NCBI GenBank assembly: GCA_963922205.1
Contig: CAWUHX010000004.1
Span: 1,116,001-1,180,000, forward strand
Reading direction: 5' to 3'
DNA from: Romanomermis culicivorax
Taxonomy: Eukaryota; Nematoda; Enoplea; Mermithida; Mermithidae
DNA: 64,000 nucleotides
This document shows, in pieces, positions 10,253 to 20,839 of this stretch (position 1 is its first letter; each line of letters opens with the position of its first letter). Position numbers and translations under genes: made by a program. The notes under the pieces are model-generated. The model saw only the letters and a list, made by a program, of their open reading frames with translations. It was not told the origin of the DNA and did not search any database.

Positions 10253-10472
10253 ACAAGACAATTAGTTTGCCATGTTTTTTCCGATAAATTTAAGCAAATT
10301 TATTGATTTTAGACTGAGCAACCAATAATTAATCTGCAACCAAATTTTTTCCCAAGTTGCACATTGCAACCTGGCCTGTGCAAAAAAAAACCCTGGTTGG
10401 TCATAGGATCCACGAAAAGAATCTGCAATGTGGAAAAAATTTTGTGATCTCTCAAGTGTTTTCAGCTCTTTC

Positions 10473-10714
10473 CACTGTTTTTTTCCACATTTGCAGTATA
10501 ATGTGGAAAAAATCTGAAATGTGGAAAAATTTTCCAAGGTTTTTTCACAAATGTGGAAGAAAAATTTGAGGTTTTCATTTCATATTGAAAAGATGCATTT
10601 TAGTGCATTTTAAAACATCCAAATCATTATTATTTATTACCATGCTCAGGCGCAACTTTTAGCTTGTCTACCTTCACTTACCATCCAATCTTTGATAATT
10701 TTTATCATCCTGAA
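10473..10714. mobile_element. hAT-like CACTGTTTTTTTCCAC family element, left part
   Basis: This begins CACTGTTTTTTTCCACATTTGC and matches, inverted, the end of the complete family member at 53500-54519, including TGCATTTTAGTGCATTTTA and GCTTGTCTACCTTCA. It is cut at 10715 by the Merlin element, and the family sequence resumes at 16541 (TTCATGTTTAATTGGC). The host repeat therefore serves as an empty-site reference for the Merlin insertion. Confidence 0.6.
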
Positions 10715-10722
10715 CGTATTAT

Positions 10723-11270
10723 AGTATTACTGCAGCTGGTGCACACTACCTCATAGCGTTATAATGATAAGTGTATATACAGTATATCTGTCAGATTATC
10801 GATTTTTGTAGCTAAGAGACTAACTTGTTCATCAAACTCCAAAATAGCCAAAAAAGCTAAAAACGTGTCAAATGGCATGGACACCACCTTGGGAGGCTTG
10901 GGCACGACCACACGACCCGCGGGAGGTCAAGGGGTAAGGGGCTGCACAATTTCTTGCAAATGGGGCTGTTTCTTGGAACCTTTTCAACAATTTGATTAGA
11001 ATATTGACTACTAAAATGAGCGTTAACTGCGACATATTGTGAAGGGCCAGGCCACATGCCCCGCGGGAGGTCAAGGGGTAAGGCGCCGCACAATTTCTTG
11101 CAAATCGGGCTGTTTCTTGGAATCTTTTCAACAATTTGATTAAAATATTGACTACTAAAATGAGCGTTAACTGCGACACATTGTGAGGGGCCAGGCCACA
11201 TGGCCAGTGGGAAGTCAAGGCGCTTCATTTTTACTTATTTTTAGTTTTCTTATCAATTTTTTCTCCAGTT
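10723..11270. repeat. Left terminal inverted repeat with 144-bp units (Merlin copy 1)
   Basis: After a unique outer ~210 bp, a 144-bp unit recurs in direct orientation: unit starts at about 10937 and 11081, then a partial third to about 11227. Each unit has a GC-rich core (GGGAGGTCAAGGGGTAAGG) and the AT-rich stretch TTGACTACTAAAATGAGCG. Because 144 is divisible by three, long open frames run through the array; they are artefacts. Confidence 0.85.
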
Positions 11271-12599
11271 TTTTATCACATATTTAGTTATTTTTTCTTT
11301 ATTCATTTTAATTTATCTTTTTTCAGTTTATGAATTTTTGTCGAGTTGTTGTTTTTTGATTACTTTTTTACTTTCTCGTATGTATTTATTTCTTTAGTTA
11401 TAAATATTTTTTTTCAATTTTTTGTCTTTTGCTTGCTGTCTTTTTTATTCATTTTTAAATTTTTTTTTGTTTTTTTCAGTATATTGATTTATTTTTTCAA
11501 GTTTTGATTTTGATTGAAAATTGAATTTCTCTGTTTTTGTTTTTTATTGATTTTGTTGTTTCCAAGTTCTTTCATTTTTTTATTTATTTTTTTGCTTTTG
11601 TCTCTTTTGTCCGTTTAAATATGGGTTTCATTGTCAAGTTTGTCGTTTTTTTATTGACCAATTGTAGTTCAAGATGCCACACAATTATGTAATTTTTGTG
11701 AAAGCACACAGCAATCATAAAATTTATTTTTGATGTCACACAACATGATATTTCAGACTAGATTGGATAATTTTGTGGCAGTTCATTTAAGATCACATTG
11801 AATGCATTATCCTTGTTCAAGCCCCGCCACCAAAATTCAGCCATGTGACCAAGCAAAAGGTTGTGACTTGTTCCGCCCATCTTCCACATTATTATCATTT
11901 TGGCGGCGCCCCAGCTAGTTTCAATTTGTTGAGTATTAATGCGAGTTACAGGGTCAACAAAAAATAAGGAATGGTTGACCATTTTGTGTATATAGTTTAA
12001 TGCGCCCAGTCCATTATAAGCGGCCCATTTGTCACTCCTGATCATTGTTCCTAAATGAAATTGTGTCCCATTAGCTCAACCATATTAAGTGTGGTTAGCT
12101 TGTACTGATTTTTTATACCCATCCACACCTCTATTGTACTCCTACATCAGATTTTAAAGAATGGAACAATCTATTTTACCAGGTGCAACATTTCTTTGAA
12201 TAATCAGATTTAACGTATTTGCGTCATGACCCATAACTTGGAAGAAACGATGGTCCAATTTATTGTCTTGCCGCTTTTGAACCAAGCCAAATATCCAAGG
12301 ACCATCGACCACAGCTCCATAGTTACGCCTGGCTGGTCCCACTAGATTTCCTAGAAACATGCGACCCGCACCATTACCGGCTGGCTTTCTCCGTCCCCGG
12401 AAGTAACTTTCCTCAATTTCAACAATCTCATTGGGGCCACCCATTAATGGCACATTGTTCAATATGTTGGCCAACATTTCACGAATATAGTGAAACCAAT
12501 CGATGATTGTATGATCTCCTTGGCCAATAATGGTGCCTCAAAAGTTTTGTGATATTTGCAGAGATTGTAGGAGATGTGTCATGAATAGTGTTGTGAAGC

Positions 12600-13030
12600 A
12601 TTTCTTTGCTATTTTCCTTTGTTATTTCTCTTTGTTTTTTTATTGTTTTTGTTTTCCCTTTGTTATCTCTCTTTCTTTCTTTTTGTTCCCTTCTTTGTCA
12701 TTATTTCTTTCTCTCTATGCTATGTTTCCCACTTTTTCATTTATTCATTCTTTTTTTGTTTTTTTTCCTTTCATCTTTCTTCCACTCAAAGGGTTATATT
12801 TTCATCAAGTTAAAGCGACATTCATGGCAGTGAATTCTCATTCAGGGTAAAAAAATCGTCCTGCATGAAAATAAGCTGAAGGATGGAAAAGTTGAGAAAA
12901 TATGAAAGTAAAAAACAGAGAGAAAAGGGAAGAGAAGAAAAAAATAAAAAGGAAAAGAGAAAACAAACATAAAAGATGAAGAAAGAAAACGAAAATAAAA
13001 AAGGAATAGAAGGTGAGACACTTTGGAGGG
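12600..13030. repeat. Polypyrimidine tract followed by polypurine tract, copy 1
   Basis: 12600-12790 is almost pure C/T on the plus strand and 12895-13015 is almost pure A/G. The open frames here, full of F, L and S, are composition artefacts. This lies in the Merlin intron region next to the hAT insertion. Confidence 0.7.
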
Positions 13031-13069
13031 AAGGATTATCTCTTTTGAGGACCATTCTTATGTAGTTGA

Positions 13070-13916
13070 CAGAGGTGCAACAGTTAACTGGAACCAGAAC
13101 CGTAACTGATAAGAACCAATGAAAATGTAGGAACCAGAACTGAAGTAAGGCCAAATTAAAGAACCGAAACTGGAACCGAGAAAATAAAAGAGAACAATTG
13201 GTTCCTTTTTCGTTCCTATTGATAAACATGAAACAAACAGGAATTTTTCAACAAATTTATTTCAACCGACTAGTATATGAATTTAACAACAGGCAGGTTA
13301 TATTTCATCACAAGCAGTTTTTCTGCGGTTTCGCCCTCCAACTTCTTTCTTCTTGGCTGATAAATCAAACCGGCGGAGCTGAAAAGCTGTTCAGATGCGA
13401 CGCTTGTTGGGGGCGCACTGAAATATTTTCTCGCAATTTTGGCTAATTTTGGAAAATTCGATTGGTTGTGTCGCCACCAAGTGAATGGTTTGGATTTATT
13501 TGTAAATTCATCGAAAGCAAGTTTGTGATTTAATTCTAGATGTTTTTTTAAATTGGAAGTGCTTGCACCACCAGATCTTGACATATTGAAACCACAAGAG
13601 TTGCATTTCGCCTTATTATCATCCGTCAAGGTAAAATAATCCCAAATTAAACTCCTTGTTTTTGACATGATTCAAAGTGCAATCGATAGTAGGTAAGTAA
13701 GTGAAATTATTTTTTGCGCTAAAAAATAAACGTGAATTAGATGAATAATTCTGAAAAATTCTCAACATTTTTTGCAGCCCATTATGGAACCGGAACCGAA
13801 ACCGATCGGTTCCTAAAACTTTGGAACCAAAACCGGAACCGGAACCGAAATAGTTAAAATTTGAATACCCAAACCGGAACCAATAATTGCTTAAAAGTGG
13901 AACCGTTGCACCTCTA
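13070..13916 (-). mobile_element. hAT deletion-derivative transposon, 847 bp, copy 1
   Basis: Exact 8-bp target duplications GTAGTTGA flank it (13062-13069, 13917-13924). The terminal inverted repeats are CAGAGGTGCAAC at the left and TAGAGGTGCAAC inverted at the right. Subterminal GGAACCNGAACC repeats occur at both ends. It encodes a BED-hATC fusion on the minus strand. The size and the missing catalytic core mark it as a non-autonomous internal deletion. Confidence 0.9.
13270..13668 (-). CDS. BED zinc finger fused to hAT C-terminal dimerisation domain, copy 1
   Basis: This 132-residue frame starts MSKTRSLIWDYFTL. A BED-type finger has C22-x2-C25 and a HLELNH pair (about residues 8-50). It joins directly (FTNKSKPFTWWRHN, about 55-68) to a hAT dimerisation domain: FPKLAKIARKYFSAPP, SVASEQLFSSAG and KLEGETAEKLLVMKYN. 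The several-hundred-residue RNase-H-like catalytic core between these parts in full transposases is absent. The fused frame is intact from ATG to stop. Such a protein keeps DNA-binding and partner-binding parts without catalysis, like known truncated-transposase repressors (for example KP of the P element). Repressor activity is inference. It could also just be a fossil whose deletion happened to stay in frame. Confidence 0.8.
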   Translation of the reverse strand: MSKTRSLIWDYFTLTDDNKAKCNSCGFNMSRSGGASTSNLKKHLELNHKLAFDEFTNKSKPFTWWRHNQSNFPKLAKIARKYFSAPPTSVASEQLFSSAGLIYQPRRKKLEGETAEKLLVMKYNLPVVKFIY

Positions 13917-14531
13917 GTAGTTGATGAGAATAAATGTACTGAGAATGACTCTTTTAGGGGTCTTTTTTTAACTACTTCTTGCTTCAATCTTTTTGTGCTG
14001 AAAAGTCGAAAATGCATAGTAACATTTTCCAAAATACAAACTCAAAACTTTGCATGTCTGTTTGACGCCCATTTCCATTGCCCAACACCATGTAATAAGT
14101 AAAATTTTTGAGCTCGACAATTTGACATTTGAACATCCAAGTATATCGAATCGTGAAAGCCATGTGGCATTTCCTTGACCGCCAATAAAGCTGCCACAAT
14201 TTCTAAGCGACTTATATCTTTTGCAACTATTGCAGCAAGCATAATGACTACGATCTGTGTATTTAATGGAATTGATGAATGTATCATAATACACATTTAC
14301 ATCATGGGACAGGGCACATCAAACCGAAAATTCCAATCATTGATATTTCCTATCATGGTCAATTGACAGACAAAATTATTCAGAAAGAGCAGGAAAAAAA
14401 GAAAAAATATTCAAAAAAACAAATAGACATGCCTGTAATTGTACACCCTCCAAAAAACTATTGCATGCATGAGTACTCAAATTTTAAATGCTTGTAAATA
14501 CTGTACTTCGAATTGTCATTTGGTGCATAAC

Positions 14532-14970
14532 CATACATGTTTTTTGGGGGGGGGAATGCTATGGGAACCCCCCCAGAAATCGTCGACCATATAACTAGCC
14601 ATTGGGCGACCCCCCCCCCCAAGATTTTCCAATCCTATGGCTAGCCATATGGTAGCCCTAGAGACCCCCATAGTTTTAGTCAGGAAAATACTGAAAAATG
14701 TCATTTTTTCCATGAAAAATGTCAATTTTTGAACAAAAAATGGTCAAAAACGTCAATTTTCTCAGCGCTTCACGCCATAAGTACATATTTTACCATTTTT
14801 TAGACAAAAATTACTACTTTTTAAACCGTTTTTCGGACATTTTTCATGGAAAAAATCGAATTTTTTTTCCTTCAGGGACCCCTCCCCCCAAAATTTTGGG
14901 AATTACTGACCCCCAGCCCCAAAAAAGTGCTCCAACCCCCCCCCAGACCTCGGAGCTCTGTTACATGTAT
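14532..14970. mobile_element. Miniature inverted-repeat element, TACATGT family, copy 1
   Basis: Ends are ATACATGT at the left and TTACATGTAT at the right, with flanking GTGCATAAC on both sides (14523-14531, 14971-14979), a perfect 9-bp duplication. Inside are long G/C runs, GCTAGCCAT motifs in opposed orientation and no coding potential. Relatives lie at 22636-23073 and 48841-49262, with fragments at 60465, 61085 and 63640. Nine-base duplications would suit Mutator or Merlin; assignment open. Confidence 0.75.
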
Positions 14971-15849
14971 GTGCATAACACCCCTACAATTTGAGTCAAC
15001 GATTATTATATGAATGATTAGCAAATTTTCCAACACCAGGTACATCAGGAAGGAGGCTATTTCTCATGGCAAACCTGTTAGCCAATGTTTCATCCTGACA
15101 TAGGTCAACTATTTCTGTTATGTTCAGGTCAATTCAATTCAATGCTTGCACAATGGCCATAATACATAAAAATTAAGAAAAATCCTGAAAAATTTATGAC
15201 CTAATAGCTAAAGATGAGTTTGATTATTTATTTCAATGAAGAAAACAAAAAATATTACAACAAAAAAAAATTACAACCATTTTCAGTTTTAAAATTGAAA
15301 ACAAAATTGTCATGGTAACCGGCATATGGGGTCAATAGTTCGATGGTTAAAAATGATAGCCATTCACCTAAGTCGTCGTTCGATTAAAAATCAGGACTTA
15401 ATATTTTCGAAAATTCCAATTCTAATAAAAAATTGTTGGCCATTGAACATTTTTCCACAATTTTTGAACGTAAAATTTGACATTGATCCAAAGTTCGATT
15501 CGAAAATTGAAATTTATTCGATCACTAGAAAAATAAATGAAATTAGAAAAAAATTAAAAATAAAAAAAAAAATTTAAAAAACTTCCAAAAAATTTTTTTT
15601 TTTAATTCAAGAAAATAAAAACAGAAAAAAATAAAAACAAAAAGCAAGTGCAGCACATAGATCATAAAATTCATAACAAGCCAAAATTGTTCCGGAAAAA
15701 ATTTCAGAAAACTAAAAAATGTAGAAGTAAACTACAAAAAAGTGAAAAAACAGATTGAAAAATTACGAAAAAAACATTTTTTGACGTAAAATAAACCAGA
15801 AAAACAAAATAAACAAAAAATAACTAAATATTCCATAAAAAACTGGAGA
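14971..15849. other. Non-coding interior of the Merlin element
   Basis: No gene is supported. About 15530-15850 is A-rich (many AAAAA runs) and is a degraded inner extension of the right inverted repeat, mirroring the T-rich 11270-11640. Confidence 0.5.
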
Positions 15850-16532
15850 AAAAACAGATAAAAAAAGAAAAAAAACTAAAAATAAGTAAAAATGAAGGGC
15901 CTTGACCTCCCGCAAGACATGTGACCTGGCCCCTCACAATGTGTCGCAGTTAACGCTCATTTTAGTAGTCAATATTTTAATCAAATTGTTGAAAAGGTTC
16001 CAAGAAACAGCACAATTTGCAAGAATATGTGCGGCACCTACGCCTTGACCTCCCACGGGGCATGTGGCCTGACCCATCACAATGTGTCACACTTAATGCT
16101 CATTTCAGTAGTCAATATTTTAATCAAATTGTTGAAAAGATTACAAGAAACAGCCCAATTTGCAAGAATATATGCGGCGCCTTACCCCTTGACCTCTCAC
16201 AGGGCATGTGGCCTGGCCCCTCATGATGTGTCACAGTTAACGCTCATTTTAATAGTCAATATTTTAATCAAATTGTTGAAAAGATTCCATGAAGCAGCCG
16301 GATTTGCAAGAAATTGTGCGGCGCCTTACCCCTTGACCTCCCGGGGGTCGTGTGGTTGTGCCCAAGCCTCTCAAGGTGGTGTTCATGCCGTTTGACACGT
16401 TTTTCAGCTTTTTTGGAACTTGATGCGCAACTTGACCTTTTTGCTACAAAAATCGATGATCTGACAGATATATTGTATATACACTTATCATTATACTGCT
16501 ATAGGGTAGTGTGCACCAGGTGCAGTAATACC
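15850..16532. repeat. Right terminal inverted repeat with 143-144-bp units (Merlin copy 1)
   Basis: This is the inverted counterpart of 10723-11270. The CCTTGACCTCCC-type core recurs near 15899, 16047, 16189 and 16333, giving about 3.5 units against 2.5 on the left, so unit number differs between the two ends. The outer ~150 bp matches the left end closely, including TGTATATACACTTATCATTATA and GTGCACCAGGTGCAGTAATAC. Confidence 0.85.
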
Positions 16533-16731
16533 CGTATTATTTCATGTTTAATTGGCGATCTTGCTTGCATATTATATTTTTATATTTAATGAAGATTCGT
16601 GATGATGAATGATAATGAAACAAAATAGATTCCAATTCATAAAAAAATTATATATTTTCTAGTGCGCAATTAAAAAATGTCATTCTAGCTAATGTCCATA
16701 TGTAGCTATTAATGATCAAGATATTGTGGAT

Positions 16732-17185
16732 CAGTATTTTTTTTTGTACTCAGTCCATTTGTACTGGTATCAACGACCTCTCAAAAACCGTTTGTAATTT
16801 GTAAAAAATTGCTGAAAAATGGATTCATTGTTACAAAATGCAAGAAACATGCTGTTAAATATGAATACATTGGCTTTTTCCACGAGACACATAAGAAGAC
16901 TACAAATTCAGACAGATAAAACACTTGATCACAAGGCACATAACATGCGCTAGTGAAATACTCCACAAAAAGCTTTTATTATTATGCCACAGCTGCTAGT
17001 TTGTCCTTTTCGATGTGGACGCATAACAAACAAGTCCTACTAAGTCCATTGATACTGAATACTGACAGCTATTTAGTAACAAAAAATTTTTTTGTCCAAA
17101 AATTTTCGTTTGTACTGATACTAACGAAGCCCAGATTTTCCTTTGTACTCTGGACTGTTTTGTTTGTGAAGTACAAAAAAAACTG
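16732..17185. mobile_element. Small hAT-like element, CAGTATTTTTTT ends, copy 1
   Basis: The left end is CAGTATTTTTTTTTGTACTC and the right end is GTACAAAAAAAACTG. Both ends also carry GTACTNNGNCTG or its complement. Flanks TTGTGGAT and TTATAGAT agree at 6 of 8 positions, a decayed 8-bp duplication. A relative occurs near 46286 (CAGTGTTTTTTTGTACTTTG). The rest of 16541-18264 shows no gene. Confidence 0.5.
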
Positions 17186-19322
17186 TTATAGATGGATAAT
17201 AGTTTGATCTTATTATTGTTTTTGACCCATGTTTTTGAAAACCAACATTTTTCTCAGTTAGTATATATTTTCCCCAAATCTTTTTGGGATCTAAAAAAAA
17301 ATTTGAATTTTGTTTGATAGAAACATTTTGATTTCAAGGAGAAATTCTTGCTGATTAAAAAATCCAAATTCCTGCTTGATTGCCTAGTTTTCGAATTGTA
17401 GTCAGCCCGACTGAAAATTTATTGAATTCTTTTAAAATTGAACCTTCTGCCTAGGATATAAAAGTTCAGAAGAGTCATTTCATTGCATTCTAGAATTTAT
17501 CAAAATTCCAAAAATCCGAGGAAACGTGTTTTAAAAGTCGAAAACTGGTGTGAATCAAATGTAATACAAGAAAACTAGCTTCTGGTGGTTTTTCCAGTAA
17601 AATTGAGCAAATTGTGAGCAACCAAAATTTTCCCCCAAGTTGCACATTGCAATCCTGCCTGTGCAGAAAATTTTGGAAATAATTACTTTCTATATGGCGA
17701 AGCCATTAACATATGTACATCTTAATGGCCATTTAGTAGAAGTAGATATATCTACTTCCACTTTCTAATTAACCCTCAACAGTTTTTATCAATTACGTTG
17801 TCTTATTTTGTGAAATTGTGTAAACTTTCTCTCTCGAAGCTCATACCTGTCATTGAGGTAGTCCCGAATGTCATGAAACTCTACACACAAATGTTGGGAC
17901 GTCTGACAACTAAAAAAATTTGATAAAAAGTGGTTATTTTGACTTCTTTCTGTATATTTTTGAAATTTTCAGCCTTTTTCGTAAGTTTTTGAGACTTTTG
18001 TGGCACCCAAAATATTTTAGAATTTAGGGACACCACCCCAAAATGTTGGGTTTATACCCCGTGCAACTGGTCAAACCTCATGCAGGCAGGGTTTTTTCTT
18101 CGCTGCTTGTTCCGCATCTTGAGACGGTCAAAAATATTTCTGCACTAACATTAAGAACCCCTGAAAGCATTAAGACACAATTTCTGTAAGAATCAACCGA
18201 GCCCTGTAGTCAAGTGTGATAAGTAAAAAATTAAATGTAAGTAAGTGATAAGTAAAAAATCAATCATACCTCAAAAAGCATATTTTGTACAGTTTTTTGC
18301 ACTGAACAACATGCCAGTATTTGTTTGATCTAAAAATCAAAATTCATTCTGTAACATCAATCCAACCTTCAAATTTTTTGCAGTTTCCAAAATTTTAGGT
18401 CACAATTATTGAAGGCCTATAGGTGTTCCGGTATGCAATGCAGATCAATAATTATTTGTCAGTATATGTATCAATGCTTAGGGTGCATGCTTGAAAAATA
18501 TACTCATATGTAGCATCAATATTATGCTTTACACTACACTTTAAATTCCAATTTTTAGCAGTTATCAATGACTCGAATTCCCACATTTTTGTATCCTTAA
18601 AGTCAAATAATGAGTGTCATTGATTGAACTCCACTATGTTATACCTGGACCTCTTGGCCACATACCTACAAAGTTTTATCAAGATAAAAAAACCATTGGG
18701 TGTGCTACAGTGAAGCGAGTGGAAGCCATTTTTGGATCAAATTATAAAATTTTTTGTTTCAAAATGCAGTCATTCACCCAAAATTCTAATAATCCAACTA
18801 AAACTTTTTCACTTTGCAGGTTGACATCTTGGCTATTTACCCGTCAGGTTTGGTCATAGTACACAGGAAATTACACAAAGTGGAATGCATATTTGATTTT
18901 GTTGAAAAAACTTTTGGTACAATATGGTGTTCCATTTAATCGACATATTATTAATTCTAGTCCAAATCGACTACATTGTAGCCACAGTTTGTGGCTACAT
19001 ACCCACCAAGTTGCATCATATTAAAAATGAGAAAAACCACATTCTTTTGGTCAACTATAAGATGAAAGATATTAAAATTTTTAGCAAAAACTGATAAGGT
19101 AGTGAACCAACATGAACTTTTTAGATCTTTCTCAAATAAATGAGAGCCACATAGACAGAGGAAACTATATCAAAGCTAAAAGAAGCGAAATTGCATTTAA
19201 AAGGTGATTATTGACTCTACATAAGGCCAAAATCACATATTTCTGATCACCGCTCATGGCATGCTCTTAGTAATCTAATCCATTCAAAGTCAAAGGAGAA
19301 ATGTACAGATCACATTCATGAC

Positions 19323-19436
19323 ATGAAATGTGACAATTGTGAACAGTTAAAGAAGGCACTGAATAACATCAAAGAGGCAGTGACTCAATTCTCATTCATA
19401 CACTCAATTGATAAAGTTGAAGCTGGATATTTAGTT
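19323..19436 (+). pseudogene. Transposase fragment, N-proximal part, copy 1
   Basis: MKCDNCEQLKKALNNIKEAV and the following residues to SEAS are in the open frame up to the point where the 2.1-kb element enters at 19437. The Cys pair (CDNC) with a preceding His/Asp run resembles a zinc-binding lead-in. The continuation resumes after the insertion, near 21540. Confidence 0.45.
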
Positions 19437-19595
19437 AGTAGTGAGGCCAGCCAGTATGGGGGAGTATGGTTAAGCATATCCCTACCTTTTGTGTACCCCC
19501 CAGTAATTTGTCACTTCGGGTCGATTTATAAGGGGGTATGGTAAACATATATGGTCGATTTTTTGTCGATTTACAGGGGGTATGGTTAAGCATGC

Positions 19596-19795
19596 TATAC
19601 CTGTAAGACTTCTGACCAGTTGGGGTGAGGGGGGGGGGGTAGAAAAAAGTCGAAATTTTCCCAAAAAAGGCCAAAAAACATACACTTCTTCACAAATTTT
19701 TTTAATTTTTTCCAAATGGGGGGGATTGGATGATTTTGGTTACTGGGTTGGCCAAGTTGGGGGGGGGGTCCCCCAGCCCCCCAAGTACAGGTATG
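19596..19795. mobile_element. 200-bp miniature element, ATACCTGTA ends, copy 1
   Basis: Perfect 8-bp target duplication AAGCATGC (19588-19595, 19796-19803). The ends are TATACCTGTA and TACAGGTATG. It carries a GACCAGTTGGGG block and long G runs. A second independent member lies at 55761-55941 with its own 8-bp duplication, supporting hAT-type mobility. Confidence 0.85.
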
Positions 19796-20839
19796 AAGCA
19801 TGCATGTTCTAGAGTTACCATAATAATAGAGTTACGGTAATATTTGGATTATGGTAATATTTGAATCAAAAGTTTCAACTTTGATATTCTACAACTGCTA
19901 AATGAAGAACCTGATAATTTTGAAAAGTAGAACTTTTCTACATATTTAGAATGGTTAGGCGAATCATGCTTTTCTCCATGTAAGATTCTATCACATATGG
20001 TGGCAAACTTTGAAAACAATTTGTTTGTCAAGCTTAAGATTTCTGTGTTGATCAACTTTTCTATCAAACCAATTTTGGCACAGTGTTGGAAATACTATGT
20101 CCATATAATAGATATACATAACTGATTTTTAGTTTTTATGCCTCAGAACAGACAATATAAGTCAACAGTTATTGAATTTTGGATGTGCATGACCAAGTCC
20201 ACATATTATAGAACTCTGTTTAGTTACTCCTCCAAGTGAAAAATCAAAGAAATGAATCAAGAATGGAAAAAAGAAAGGAAAGTCAAATTTGGAACCTGTA
20301 TATGTGTGCTTAGGATGGTATGAGAACAAAAGTTCACTTTCCATACATTAAAAGCAAGCAATAGATCCATATTTCAACCTCAAAGGACATATAACTGACC
20401 ATATAACTTGTTTTCAAAGTAACAAAGCATTTTCCTTAATGATTGTTCAGAAATCAGAAAATGAGAGATTGATGGATGTCATTTTGAGCATTCTATTCCA
20501 TAGATTTCAGAATGCTGATTCCAGCAAAACAATTTGTTCTTGTGGATGTTTGGAATTCATCAAATGATGGGCCAAATTTGAATGCAGGTCATGACCTCGT
20601 GTTTCAACACACTTTTTTTGACGCATGCTTTTCATTGCAGTAGCGTTGTAAAAGCATACTTCAATAACACCAAGGATCCATACCTCGAACCATACTAACA
20701 GCTGAAACCTTTTTTTTGTGAGTCAGAATATAAATGAAATATGATAGATGAAATAGATCAAGAAATCCTAAAATTTGTAATATTATACTGTCTGGTAATG
20801 TGACACTGCCTGGCATGTCTTTTTTATGCAACCTGTTCT

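Larger units (their letters stand above)
1928..10394. mobile_element. Possible outer element interrupted by the retroelement
   Basis: A block beginning CAGGGTTTCTTTTTTGCACA at 1928 is mirrored by one ending GCAAAAAAAAACCCTG at 10394. Both sides also carry the subterminal sequence GCAACCAAATTTTTT followed by a GTTGCACA-like stretch (1948-1985, 10336-10368). Flanks GTAGGACA and GTTGGTCA match at 6 of 8 positions, possibly a decayed 8-bp target duplication. The simplest reading is a small inverted-repeat element into which the LTR retroelement inserted. A related copy of the subterminal sequence occurs near 17615. Superfamily is unknown and the pairing is by eye. Confidence 0.4.
11758..14294 (-). 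pseudogene. Merlin transposase, exons with a recognisable intron, copy 1
   Basis: Three coding blocks are visible. The N-terminal block (about 14294-14040) has Cys pairs and KSLRNCGSFIGG, then KILLITWCWAMEMGVKQT. The middle block (about 12536-12180) has TIIDWFHYIREML and VEIEESYFRGRRKP, then WIFGLVQK. The last block (12050-11758) has TMIRSDKWAAYNGL, VNHSLFFVDP, TQQIETSW, and ends NELPQNYPI. Bases 12179 to 12051 form a 129-bp GT-AG intron: removing it turns PG..GT into an uninterrupted APGTMIRSD. DDE residues expected in this family are D in EIDE (here E: VEIEES), D in RSD and E in QIE. The hAT element at 13070 sits between the first two blocks, probably in another intron. The product would be the cut-and-paste transposase of the surrounding element. 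The first catalytic Asp is replaced, so activity is doubtful. Confidence 0.75.
10723..16532 (-). mobile_element. Merlin DNA transposon, 5.8 kb, copy 1
   Basis: This is bounded by perfect 8-bp target duplications CGTATTAT (10715-10722 and 16533-16540) and terminal inverted repeats. The left end reads AGTATTACTGCAGCTGGTGC; the inverted right end reads GGTATTACTGCACCTGGTGC. The inverted similarity extends at least 550 bp. A Merlin/IS1016-type (ISXO2-like) transposase lies inside on the minus strand. Eight- to nine-base duplications are usual for Merlin. Later insertions inside include a hAT derivative (13070-13916) and a miniature element (14532-14970). The unusual size comes from the long repeat-built ends plus these passengers. 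Confidence 0.8.

Noticed and set aside
10857..11228. Overlapping ~120-codon frames on the minus strand (and at 16017-16395 plus, and their copies at 25155-25526 and 30322-30700)
   Set aside because: They run through the 144-bp tandem units of the Merlin termini. The unit length is a multiple of three, so any stop-free unit gives a long frame, in more than one frame at once. No protein-like conservation.
12530..12850. Three overlapping F/L/S-rich frames (and copies at 26829-27149)
   Set aside because: Polypyrimidine tract. Composition alone explains absence of stops in all forward frames.
13198..13446. Plus-strand frame opposite the BED-hATC protein
   Set aside because: Antisense shadow; the minus strand carries both recognisable domains.
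10723..16532. CRISPR-like array reading of the 144-bp repeats
   Set aside because: Eukaryotic context, units contiguous without spacers, and placed as inverted arrays at both ends of a transposon.
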